Assembly: GCA_965248715.1 (NCBI GenBank)
Contig: CBDFKB010000008.1
Location: forward strand, 1,736,001-1,800,000
Direction of reading: 5' to 3'
Origin: CBDFKB01 sp965248715
GTDB lineage: Bacteria > Pseudomonadota > Alphaproteobacteria > Rhizobiales > Rhizobiaceae
DNA length: 64,000 bases
A model generated the notes under the pieces. It searched no databases and was not told the DNA's origin. It worked only from the letters and a program-made list of their open reading frames with translations. Below are positions 54,454 to 62,461 of the stretch, piece after piece. Position 1 is the first letter of the stretch, and every line of letters starts with the position of its first letter. The position numbers and the translations under genes are program-made.

Positions 54454-55350
54454 TCATCGCGATGTGTCGGCTGAGGAAGCGCGTGCCGGCAACAGTGCGA
54501 ATGCGATCACGCACATCACCACAATAACGCCGCCAATTAGCACGTTGGTGGCCGGTGTTTCGCCAAACAACGCCCACACGAATATCGGTCCCAGGATCGC
54601 TTCCAACAGCACCAGCAAGGTTGTCTCGGTCGCGGTAATGCGTTTGGCGGCAAGGGTAATGAACGCGAAGCCGCCGCCCACCTGCACCGTGCCGGAAAGC
54701 ACTGCCAACCCAAAATCCGGCCAGGCAATCACCAGCATGCCGCCGGCCAGCATACCGGTGATGGCGGCACCGAGCAGACCGCCCACAGCGCTGGCAGCAA
54801 AGGTGTCGACACCACGGGCATAGCGCATGAGCATGACATATGCGACATACGCACAAAGCGCACCGAGCGCATAAATTTTGCCGGCAAGCGCGCCGCTGTC
54901 GCCTCCAGCAAACATCAGCGCGATACCACCCATCGCCAAGGCCAAAACCGCCGCACCCTTAGCCGACACCCTTTCGCCAAGCAGCAGCCAAGCAGCCACC
55001 GCCATCACCAGTGGTGCTGATCCAAGGATGAACAATGCGCTAGCGACGCTGGTATGGATCAACGCCAGCACATAGCAAATTTGGCCCAAGCTAACCGCCA
55101 GCGCGATCGGCACGATCAGTCGCCGGTTGCCGGTGGTCGCACGGACCGCATTTGCTATGGAACCGTTGCGGTACGCGGCAATCGCCATCATCAGCGCAAA
55201 GAACGCCAGGCTACGCCAGGTCAGGAACTGCCATGAATTGGTAGTATCGCTCACCAAGCGCACGATAGCGCCGCCGAAACTGAGGCACAGACCACCCATG
55301 AACCCGAAAAACACGCCTATTGCGTGATCTCGACGTGACGATCCGGTCAA
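54454..55350 (-). CDS. EamA/DMT superfamily transporter
   Basis: 298 residues if started at TTG 55350; no ATG with a good ribosome site is available, so the start is uncertain (GTG at residue 13 is an option). Ten hydrophobic helices in two five-helix repeats, each with an EamA pattern: LTWRSLAFFALMMAIAAY and SVASALFILGSAPLVMAVAA in the first, TATETTLLVLLEAILGPIFV in the second. The family exports metabolites or drugs; substrate unknown. Convergent with paaI, and 61 bases from the MttB-family gene, which lies upstream on the same strand. Confidence 0.87.
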   Translation of the reverse strand: MTGSSRRDHAIGVFFGFMGGLCLSFGGAIVRLVSDTTNSWQFLTWRSLAFFALMMAIAAYRNGSIANAVRATTGNRRLIVPIALAVSLGQICYVLALIHTSVASALFILGSAPLVMAVAAWLLLGERVSAKGAAVLALAMGGIALMFAGGDSGALAGKIYALGALCAYVAYVMLMRYARGVDTFAASAVGGLLGAAITGMLAGGMLVIAWPDFGLAVLSGTVQVGGGFAFITLAAKRITATETTLLVLLEAILGPIFVWALFGETPATNVLIGGVIVVMCVIAFALLPARASSADTSR

Positions 55351-55410
55351 AGATATATAGCCGTCAAACTGCGGCGGGGCCCGGTGGACCTGGTGACGCT
55401 TAAATTGAGA

Positions 55411-56970
55411 TCAGTACCAGGCATCGGGCAATTCCTCTTTGCGTTTGGCGACAAATGCCTGCAATTCCTCGTCAATTGCCGGGTCGACCGCCAGACGCTG
55501 GTAATCGGCCAAAAGTTGGTTCCAGCGCTCATAGGCGCGTTGCCGGGTGTCCTTGGAGCCGCGCTCTTCCCATTGTTCGAAGTTCTCGCTGTCCGCCAGG
55601 ATCGCTTCATAATACGCGGTCTCATAATTAGCCATGGTGTGGCCGCAACCGAGGAAATGTCCGGCCGGTTCGACCTCGTCATATGCAGATACCGCAAGAG
55701 TGTTGTCGTCAAGCGGCAGGCCAGCGAGGAATACTTGATAGGCGCCCAGGCGGTCGGCATCGATCACCAACTTTTCATATCCGGTGACCAGGCCGCCCTC
55801 AAGCCATCCGGCCGATTGCAATACGAAATTGGCACCGCCGAGCATGGTTGAAAACATGGAATCGGCGCTTTCGGCGGCGGCCTGTGCGTCTTCGATTTTT
55901 GACGCGGTCAACGATCCGCCGCAGCGCAATGGAACCCCAAGCCGACGTGCCAATTGGCCGATGATCAAGTTCGACATCACCGGTTCCGGCATGCCAAAGG
56001 TCGGCGCGCCTGATCTAAGGCTCATCGACGACAAAAAATTGCCAAGGATGAATGGCGAGCCCGGTTTTACCAGTTGCGAGAAAGCACCACACATCATCGC
56101 TTCGGCCAGCGCCTGGGCGATCGACCCGGCAGTCGTCACCGGTCCCATCGCCCCGCCGAGAATAAATGGCGAAACGATCATCCCCTGACCAGCGCTCGAA
56201 TAGGTCCGGATTGCTTCGGTCACCACCTTATCAACCAATAGCGGGGAATTGGTATTCACATTGCCCATGATGGTGCAGTGTTTGTCGAAAGTTTCCGCGC
56301 CGTGCAGGATACGAGCCATGGCAATCGAATCTTCAGCACGCGATTTTTCGGTTATCGCACCGAGATGAGGCTTGTCGCTAAGGGTCATATGCCCGTACAG
56401 CATGTCGAGATGGCGTTTTGAGACCGGTACATCGCAAGGTTCGCAGGTGACAAACCCGGAATGGTGCAGCGTCGGCAACCCTTGGGTGATCTTGATCAAA
56501 TCGTAGAGGTCATCCATCGTGCCGTAGCGCCGGCCGCCTACAAGATCTCGCACGAATGGTGAACCATAGACCGGGGCAAACACTTGTGCATTGCCACCGA
56601 TCAACACATTGCGGTCGCGATTGCGCGATATTTGTACGAATTCAGTTGGAATCGTTGAACATAATTGCCGCGCCATGCCCTGCGGTAAACGCACCCTGGT
56701 TTCGCGCACGTCGGCGCCGGCTTGGCGCCAAATATCCAGCGCCACCGGATCATCGCGAAATTCCAGGCCGATTTCGCGTATGAGCCAATCGGCCTGATCT
56801 TCGATGCGCACCAGCGCTTCTTCATCCAGCATCGCATAATAGGGGATTTGCCGGGTAATATAGGCAGGTGCAGCAGGTCCCGCCCCTCCACCAGCCCTTC
56901 GGTTCCTGGCGCCGCTTGCGGCCCGGCCGGATCGTTTGCCCCGGCCTGCTTTTTTACCGATTTCACCCAT
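55411..56970 (-). CDS. Trimethylamine methyltransferase (MttB) family protein, no amber codon
   Basis: 519 residues from ATG 56970 (GTG 56979 also possible). A basic, low-complexity N-terminus (KKAGRGKRSGRAASGARNRR) precedes the MttB barrel: DQADWLIREIGLEFRDDPVA, TEFVQISRNRDRNVLIGGNA, GFVTCEPCDVPVSKRHLDML and SPFILGGAMGPVTTAGSIAQ. There is no in-frame TAG, so this is a non-pyrrolysine member, like glycine betaine or proline betaine demethylases of the MtgB group. No corrinoid protein gene is adjacent, so the methyl acceptor is unknown. A quaternary amine substrate is the best guess; the BCCT transporter at 39915 could supply it. Confidence 0.87.
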   Translation of the reverse strand: MGEIGKKAGRGKRSGRAASGARNRRAGGGAGPAAPAYITRQIPYYAMLDEEALVRIEDQADWLIREIGLEFRDDPVALDIWRQAGADVRETRVRLPQGMARQLCSTIPTEFVQISRNRDRNVLIGGNAQVFAPVYGSPFVRDLVGGRRYGTMDDLYDLIKITQGLPTLHHSGFVTCEPCDVPVSKRHLDMLYGHMTLSDKPHLGAITEKSRAEDSIAMARILHGAETFDKHCTIMGNVNTNSPLLVDKVVTEAIRTYSSAGQGMIVSPFILGGAMGPVTTAGSIAQALAEAMMCGAFSQLVKPGSPFILGNFLSSMSLRSGAPTFGMPEPVMSNLIIGQLARRLGVPLRCGGSLTASKIEDAQAAAESADSMFSTMLGGANFVLQSAGWLEGGLVTGYEKLVIDADRLGAYQVFLAGLPLDDNTLAVSAYDEVEPAGHFLGCGHTMANYETAYYEAILADSENFEQWEERGSKDTRQRAYERWNQLLADYQRLAVDPAIDEELQAFVAKRKEELPDAWY

Positions 56971-57083
56971 GCTTTGCACTGAACATTAGAATTCTTGCTT
57001 GGCCGCAGAGCCTACGCCAAATAACCGCAACCCTGTATCCCAAGCACGCCATTGCTGGCGGCAGCGCCCGGCCATTTGCGACA

Positions 57084-57189
57084 CTAGCGCTTGTCACGAA
57101 GCGCTGGAATAGCTTCGTCGCGCTATCTCTTTGTTTATGCGTGTCATTTTTCCCAAAACCGGTGCCCACTTTTAGGTGACACGCTCTAG
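57084..57189 (-). repeat. CTAG-bounded hairpin repeat, family 1, subtype I, reverse orientation
   Basis: CTAG at 57084-57087 and 57186-57189. Includes AGCGCTTGTCACGAAGCGCT at one end and GGTGACACGCTCTAG at the other. Its last CTAG is also the first CTAG of the adjoining family 2 copy, so the two families abut at a shared tetranucleotide. Confidence 0.92.
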
Positions 57190-57354
57190 TGGAATGAATT
57201 TGACATTTGGTACCGATTTGCAGCTTCGCCGTTTGTCAAATCTCAAATCTAAAAATTCCACTAGATTCAATATCTTGCTAGCGGTTCTTTTGAATCCAAG
57301 ATTTGCAAACCACAGTATTGCAACGGGGCGCAAATGTTGGAATCGAACCACTGG
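57186..57354 (+). repeat. Two-hairpin intergenic repeat, family 2, best-preserved copy
   Basis: 169 bp. Hairpin one runs from CTAGTGGAAT (57186) to ATTCCACTAG (57264), with TTTGACATTTG / CAAATCTCAAA in its stem. Spacer ATTCAATATCTTG follows. Hairpin two runs from CTAGCGGTTC (57278) to GAACCACTGG (57354), with AAGATTTGC / GCAAATGTT in its stem. The element is thus two adjacent CTAG-bounded hairpins. Confidence 0.88.
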
Positions 57355-57446
57355 GTTCCGGCGCGATTTATGGTCACCACGTAAAGGGAATGTTCATGGT
57401 AGCTCGGTAATAATTTGTGATTAGACACGCGAAATGAGAGCCAATC

Positions 57447-59780
57447 ATGAAGTTCGCGAGCATCATTGATCGTATCCGGCAGGGACAGAAATTGCCGGAA
57501 GAGATCCACGGTTCTATTATCGCGTCGCTTTACAGCGATTTCGTCTCCATGACCGTGGGCGGTGGCAGCGCGTTGGCTGCAACCCTTGTGTGCTATGTTG
57601 TCACCCGCCATCCTGCGTTTCTAGTACTTGCCTGTGCATTTTTGATGATCTTGATACTGCGCATCGCCGGCTATCGGCGCTTCCACCGCGCCCAAGCCGA
57701 CAAAAACGACGACGTAACTACCGCAACCTGGGAAATGCGATACACTGTGGCAGCGGCAACGTTCACCGCACTGCTCGGGCTTTCTTGCTACGCGGCGTTC
57801 GCCTTGTCCGATTCTCGGTTCCTGTATTTGCTGACGGTGTCCATTGCCATGAGCAATCTGGTCGGCATTGTCGGACGTAATTTCGGCAGCCGCTTGCTGG
57901 TACAGCTTCAACTTTTCACGGTCGCAGCGCCGATGTGCGCCGGATTCCTATTTCATGGCGGTTGGGAACACTCGGTTCTTGGCTTATTTTTCTTGCCGTT
58001 TTTCGTCAGCGCCCGGTCGATATCGGAGCGGCTTCGCAAAATGTTGATCGGTGCGCAAATCAGTGCCAGGGACAATCGGGTTCTTGCGACCCAACTCGAT
58101 AACGCGCTCAACAACATGTCGTATGGATTGATCATGTTCGACCGCAAGATGCGGCTGACCGTCGCCAATGCGCGAAGTCAGGAATTGTTGGCGGTCCCCG
58201 CCGACATCGCTTTCCAAGGCCGTGAATTGCACGAAATCGTTGCCGAGTGCTCGGACAAAACCCGGTCCTGCGGCGAAAAGATCAAGATTTTCGCCGATAC
58301 CCTATGCTCGCCCGATGCCAATCGCGGCGGCAAGCGGATTATCGAAATCGGCAGGGCCGAATACCTCGAAATCAACTTCCAGCAACATGGGTCCGGGGAT
58401 TTAGTAGCGGTCATCGAAGACGTCAGCGAGCGGCTGAAAGCTGAAGCCAAAATCCATCACATGGCCCGGTTCGACGAATTGACTGGCCTTCCCAATCGGT
58501 ATCATTTCCAGGAACAGGCAGCCCAAATCCTGGAGCAATGCACCCTGGAAACACCGACCGCGCTGATGTTCCTTGATCTCGACAATTTCAAACAGGTCAA
58601 CGACGCGCACGGCCACCAAATCGGCGATAAATTGCTTTGCATGGTTGCCGATCGGTTAAGCGAATGCTTAGGCACAAGGGCGATCATGGGCCGTTTTGGC
58701 GGCGACGAATTCGTGGTCATGGCGAAAAACATTCATACCCGCAAAGGAATAGATAAATTAGCCCGCGAAATGATCGAACGTATCGCTGAACCTTTCAAAC
58801 ACAACGGCCACATCCTCAATATCGGTTTGAGCATTGGGGTCGCGATTGCCAATGAGCGCATGCATACGATGGAACGGCTGCAAAAGCAGTCCGATCTTGC
58901 GCTGTTTCGAGCCAAGGAAGCCGGCAGAGGTGTGGTGGTCTTTTTCGAGCCCGCTTTCGATTGGCAGTTAAACAAACGTATCAAGCTGGAATCCGATTTG
59001 CGGTCCGCGGTTGAAAAGGGCGAATTCACGATCCACTATCAACCGCTGATCAATATCTCGAAAAACCAGATCGGCACTTGCGAAGCGCTGGTTCGGTGGC
59101 AACACCCTACCCGTGGGCTTGTATCGCCGGGCGAATTTATTCCAGTCGCGGAGGAAATGGGGCTGATCAGCAAGATCGGCGAGTGGACTTTGTATGAAGC
59201 CTGCCGTGAGGCATCCACCTGGCCCGGCAACATTCGGGTAGCTGTCAATTTGTCGAGCATCCAGTTTCGCAATTCAAATGTGGTGCAATCGATCAAAGAT
59301 GCGTTGGCGCGCTCCAATCTGGACGCCGGCAGGCTTGAAATCGAGGTTACCGAAACCGCTATCCTTGATGACATGAATCAGGCGAACATGATCCTGTCGG
59401 AACTCAGCGATATCGGCGTTCGAATCTCGCTCGACGATTTCGGAACCGGATATTCGAGTCTGAGCTACTTACACAATTTGCCCCTGCACAAAGTAAAAAT
59501 CGACCGTTCTTTTGTCAGCGATATCGGGACCAATGAACGTTCGATGACCCTATTAATCGGCATTACCAGCCTGGCCGCCGCTTTAGGCCTGAAAATTGTC
59601 ATCGAGGGCATAGAAACCGAGGATCAGCTTGCATTGATCACAAACAATGTGACTGTCGACGAACTGCAAGGTTTCTACTTCTCGCGACCGATACCCAGCG
59701 ACCAAATTGTGCCGGTTTTGCACCATGCTGGCATGGGCGTAGATCATGCAGACACCAGGCACAATGTAGCCGCTGCATAG
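57447..59780 (+). CDS. Membrane-bound diguanylate cyclase/phosphodiesterase (GGDEF-EAL)
   Basis: 777 residues from ATG 57447 (GAGAG upstream). About five membrane helices span residues 30-190, then a PAS-like region (LDNALNNMSYGLIMFDRKMR). The GGDEF domain has an intact active site (GRFGGDEFVVMA, about 416-427), but the upstream inhibitory RxxD site is replaced (GTRAIMGRF). The EAL domain has all catalytic motifs: EALVRWQHP, VNLSSIQF, EVTETAILDD, LDDFGTGYSSLSYL, KVKIDRSF and VIEGIE. Both making and breaking of c-di-GMP are therefore possible. It lies directly upstream of the FeeM-like gene, 146 bases apart with a regulatory region between. Confidence 0.95.
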   Translation: MKFASIIDRIRQGQKLPEEIHGSIIASLYSDFVSMTVGGGSALAATLVCYVVTRHPAFLVLACAFLMILILRIAGYRRFHRAQADKNDDVTTATWEMRYTVAAATFTALLGLSCYAAFALSDSRFLYLLTVSIAMSNLVGIVGRNFGSRLLVQLQLFTVAAPMCAGFLFHGGWEHSVLGLFFLPFFVSARSISERLRKMLIGAQISARDNRVLATQLDNALNNMSYGLIMFDRKMRLTVANARSQELLAVPADIAFQGRELHEIVAECSDKTRSCGEKIKIFADTLCSPDANRGGKRIIEIGRAEYLEINFQQHGSGDLVAVIEDVSERLKAEAKIHHMARFDELTGLPNRYHFQEQAAQILEQCTLETPTALMFLDLDNFKQVNDAHGHQIGDKLLCMVADRLSECLGTRAIMGRFGGDEFVVMAKNIHTRKGIDKLAREMIERIAEPFKHNGHILNIGLSIGVAIANERMHTMERLQKQSDLALFRAKEAGRGVVVFFEPAFDWQLNKRIKLESDLRSAVEKGEFTIHYQPLINISKNQIGTCEALVRWQHPTRGLVSPGEFIPVAEEMGLISKIGEWTLYEACREASTWPGNIRVAVNLSSIQFRNSNVVQSIKDALARSNLDAGRLEIEVTETAILDDMNQANMILSELSDIGVRISLDDFGTGYSSLSYLHNLPLHKVKIDRSFVSDIGTNERSMTLLIGITSLAAALGLKIVIEGIETEDQLALITNNVTVDELQGFYFSRPIPSDQIVPVLHHAGMGVDHADTRHNVAAA

Positions 59781-59808
59781 ATCAACTATGAGTATGCACT
59801 CGGGCTGA

Positions 59809-59886
59809 TTAACCATAATTCTGTAAAATTTGAAATTTCCTTTGCACATTGAGGCGTCGCCTATACTATAGTTAACGTAAAGTTAA
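59809..59886 (+). promoter_or_regulatory. CtrA-like binding sites upstream of the acyl synthase gene
   Basis: TTAACCAT (59809-59816) equals the CtrA half-site consensus, and TTAA-CGTAAAG-TTAA (59872-59886) is a perfect TTAA-N7-TTAA full site about 40 bases before ATG 59927. CtrA is the cell-cycle master regulator of alphaproteobacteria. Confidence 0.6.
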
Positions 59887-59926
59887 CGGCATTTATTGCC
59901 GTGCTTGGGTATTAAGGCGGCGGAAA

Positions 59927-60673
59927 ATGACCAAAAACGAGGATATGTCCACCGATAGGTTCGCCGAGCGTTTAATCCAGTTTCTTGAACGCGTGGATTT
60001 TAAACTAGCGGTATCGCGCGAGGAGCGCCGTGCGGTTTTCAAACTGCGCCATCACGCTTATATGCGTGAAGGTGCCATCTCCCCTACTGCCGACGGATTG
60101 TTGACTGATCCGCTGGATGAACTCGGCAATTGCTGGATTGTCACCGTCCATGTCGATGGCGAACTTGCCGGATCGGTGCGCATTCATGCCGCCTCACGCG
60201 GGTTCCCAAATTGTCCGAGCTCCAGCGTATTTCCGGAAATAATTTTACCGATGATTGAGGACGGCAAGACATTTGTCGACCCGACCCGCTTTGTCGCTAA
60301 TCCTGATTTTGCTGCTTCGTTGCCGGAATTGCCTTATCTGACTCTGCGCGCCGCCTGTATGGCAAGTGAGTATTTCGGCGCCGATTTTTGCCTGGCATCG
60401 GTGCGTGAAGAACACCGGGCATTCTACCGCCGGGTATTTGCCGCCCGCTCGCTGGCATCAGCGCGACCGTATCCGGGTTTGGCCAAGCCGATCTGCTTGT
60501 TGAGCGCGGACATCAACCACATTCGTCATCGTCTGTATGAGCGATTTCCATTTTTCGACTCAACGGTTTACGAGCAGTCGGCGCTGTTTTCCTGGCAGCC
60601 GAATTCCCTAAACCAAGTCGAGGATCAGCCAACCAGCAGCATCCGACCAGAGGTGGAAATCGACAGGTTTTAG
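59927..60673 (+). CDS. N-acyl amino acid synthase, FeeM-like GNAT fold
   Basis: 248 residues from ATG 59927; a second ATG six codons on is possible. The pattern AVFKLRHHAYMREGAIS near the N-terminus, then WIVTVHVDGELAGSVRIHAA, DPTRFVANPDFAASLPELPY and ASVREEHRAFYRRVF, matches the FeeM / autoinducer-synthase-like acyltransferase group, which joins acyl groups from acyl-ACP to amino acids. The product could be a membrane aminolipid or a signal. Downstream of a c-di-GMP protein and a CtrA-like promoter, suggesting cell-cycle or surface control. No acyl carrier protein gene is next to it. Confidence 0.8.
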   Translation: MTKNEDMSTDRFAERLIQFLERVDFKLAVSREERRAVFKLRHHAYMREGAISPTADGLLTDPLDELGNCWIVTVHVDGELAGSVRIHAASRGFPNCPSSSVFPEIILPMIEDGKTFVDPTRFVANPDFAASLPELPYLTLRAACMASEYFGADFCLASVREEHRAFYRRVFAARSLASARPYPGLAKPICLLSADINHIRHRLYERFPFFDSTVYEQSALFSWQPNSLNQVEDQPTSSIRPEVEIDRF

Positions 60674-60796
60674 GCGACAAATTGCGGCAAATTCATACCT
60701 GTCCTAGATCGCTTGCCCAACATGTCCTTCATTCTCGCGCCACAAAGCTGCGCCAATATGGTCAACCGGCACCACAACCAAGCATGTCAACATACG

Positions 60797-60911
60797 TTGT
60801 GGAATGAATTTGGCATTTGGGCTCCATTTGCAGTTTCATCCTGTGTCAAATGTCAAATTTGAAAGCTCCACTGGGTTCGCTATCTCGTTAGTGGTTCCAT
60901 ATTTGGGCGCA
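60797..60911 (+). repeat. Family 2 repeat, internally deleted
   Basis: Left end TTGTGGAATGAATTTGGCA, followed by CATTTGCAG and GTGTCAAATGTCAAATTT. The second hairpin has collapsed to GTTAGTGGTTCCATATTTGG and GCGCAAGG. The ribosome site AAGGAG of the next gene begins at the repeat's right edge. Confidence 0.75.
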
Positions 60912-60922
60912 AGGAGAATATG

Positions 60923-61207
60923 ATGCGGAAAACACTGGCCGCCATCCTCACCATGGCATTTTTAGTTCCCATTAGCGCGTACGCACAACGTGCCGATACC
61001 CGCAATCTGACCTGCAATCAGGTGACCGCCTTAGTCAAACAGCGCCGGGCGGTGGTATTGTCGACCGGCACTCATACCTATGATCGCTATGTTTACAATC
61101 GGCGCTCCTGTGGGCTGGAAGAAAGCCTCAAGCAACGTTTCGTCGACACAAAATCAGGCAAGTGCCGGGTCTTTATCTGCTATTCGCTCGGCCGGCTCGG
61201 TAGCTAG
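60923..61207 (+). CDS. Small secreted cysteine-containing protein
   Basis: 94 residues from ATG 60923, seven bases after AAGGAG; the ATG one codon earlier is the alternative. Signal peptide ends AYA-QR. The mature part is ADTRNLTCNQVTALVKQRRA, then VVLSTGTHTYDRYVYNRRSC and CRVFICY, with four cysteines. This resembles a family of short secreted proteins I recall from Rhizobiales, of unknown function. Its RBS abuts a family 2 repeat, and its stop TAG (61205-61207) is the CTAG end of the 269-bp element. Confidence 0.75.
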   Translation: MRKTLAAILTMAFLVPISAYAQRADTRNLTCNQVTALVKQRRAVVLSTGTHTYDRYVYNRRSCGLEESLKQRFVDTKSGKCRVFICYSLGRLGS

Positions 61208-61472
61208 GGTCAGGCCCCATTAATCTGGCTACAATGGCGTTCGATATGACAAGAATTCTTAGGAAAAGCTCGAAAAGCGGGTCTTTGCCCCGGTTGAGAG
61301 GTTTGACGCAGGAGTTCGCTGTCATATCGAACGTCCTACGGATAGGTCCTATTTGCACGGACTATGTCGTCGCAAGCCTTTGAAAACCAGGCAGGTTACC
61401 TGCAGGCTTGCTCCTAATATCCGTACAAATAGGACTTACCATTGCAGCCAGATTAATGGGGCCTGACCCTAG
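61204..61472. mobile_element. 269-bp CTAG-bounded structured element, possible MITE
   Basis: Terminal arms of 34 bp with one mismatch: 61204-61237 begins CTAGGGTCAGGCCCCATTAA, and 61439-61472 ends in its inverse (ATTAATGGGGCCTGACCCTA, G). Between them are two further stems: GTTCGATATGACA (61240-61252) with TGTCATATCGAAC (61320-61332), and GTCCTATTTGCACGGA (61346-61361) with TCCGTACAAATAGGAC (61420-61435, one mismatch), the latter enclosing GCAAGCCT / AGGCTTGC. The whole would fold as a three-way junction. No coding region. Confidence 0.85.
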
Positions 61473-61675
61473 GGTCTTTCCTGTTTAAATCGGCGCCGGC
61501 TGACCCTTGAGATCTGGACTGGATCGGTCCGGGCAAATCTGTCCTGTTATCCTTGTTTGATAGGGGCAAGGCGTAAACCAACTTGTCTTGCGCCGTGCCA
61601 CCGTTATGGTGTGGTCAATTTTGCGGCAGGATCGCCGCTGGAACCCATTGCGGCTGGAGGACGTTGCCATTGGAT

Positions 61676-62461
61676 ATGAATGATTTTGCGGGCCAAATTG
61701 TCCTGATAACCGGCGCGGCGCGCGGTTTCGGGCTTGGGGCAACAAAACGGCTGATGGAAGCCGGTGCCAAGGTGGTAATGAACGACCGCGAAGAAAATTC
61801 GCTGGAGGCGGCGTGCGAACAGGCCGGCTTTTCCACACAGCAGGTCGCGCTTCATGCCGGCGATGTTGCCGACCCGAAAACCCACGAGGCGCTGGTCGCC
61901 CTGGCCGCGGATCGTTTCGGTGGCCTTGATATCGCGATCAACAATGCCGGCATTGGTCAAACCCAGGTCAGGCTTGAGGGTATTGATGCTGCGGAAGTGG
62001 AGCGGGTAATAGCGGTCGATCTTCTAGGGGTCATCCACGCCATGCGGGCGCAATTGCCGGTTATGGCCGCTGCCCACCGCAAGGATGGCCGCCAGCGCAC
62101 GATTTTGAACGTGGCGTCGGTAGCCGGGGTGATGGCGGCGCCTACATTAGCAGTCTATGCGGCCGCCAAGCACGGGGTAGTTGGCCTGACCCGTTCAACC
62201 GCGATTGAATATGGTCGGCGCGGCGTTCGGGTAAATGCACTTTGCCCGGCTTTTACCCGCACCAATATGGTTATGGACAGTTTAAACATGGCGCCGGACG
62301 GTGTCGAGGAAGCGACCAAACGGCTGACCGAAAATAATCCAATGCAACGGCTCGGCGAGGTGGATGAAATTGTGCAGGCCATGTTATGGGCGGTCTCGCC
62401 GCAAAACAGTTTCTACAACGGCCAAACCGTTGTGGTTGATGGTGGTCTCAGTGCTTTTTAG
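61676..62461 (+). CDS. Short-chain dehydrogenase/reductase
   Basis: 261 residues from ATG 61676; TTG 61670 with GGAGG eleven bases upstream is a good alternative that adds two residues. The NAD(P) motif is VLITGAARGFGLGATKRL (TGxxxGxG), followed by INNAGIG (NNAG), the catalytic Ser in LNVASVAGVMAAP, and YAAAKHG (YxxxK). C-terminal NGQTVVVDGGLSAF is the usual SDR ending. Classical SDR; substrate unknown. Overlaps the start of the gamma-glutamyltransferase gene. Confidence 0.93.
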   Translation: MNDFAGQIVLITGAARGFGLGATKRLMEAGAKVVMNDREENSLEAACEQAGFSTQQVALHAGDVADPKTHEALVALAADRFGGLDIAINNAGIGQTQVRLEGIDAAEVERVIAVDLLGVIHAMRAQLPVMAAAHRKDGRQRTILNVASVAGVMAAPTLAVYAAAKHGVVGLTRSTAIEYGRRGVRVNALCPAFTRTNMVMDSLNMAPDGVEEATKRLTENNPMQRLGEVDEIVQAMLWAVSPQNSFYNGQTVVVDGGLSAF

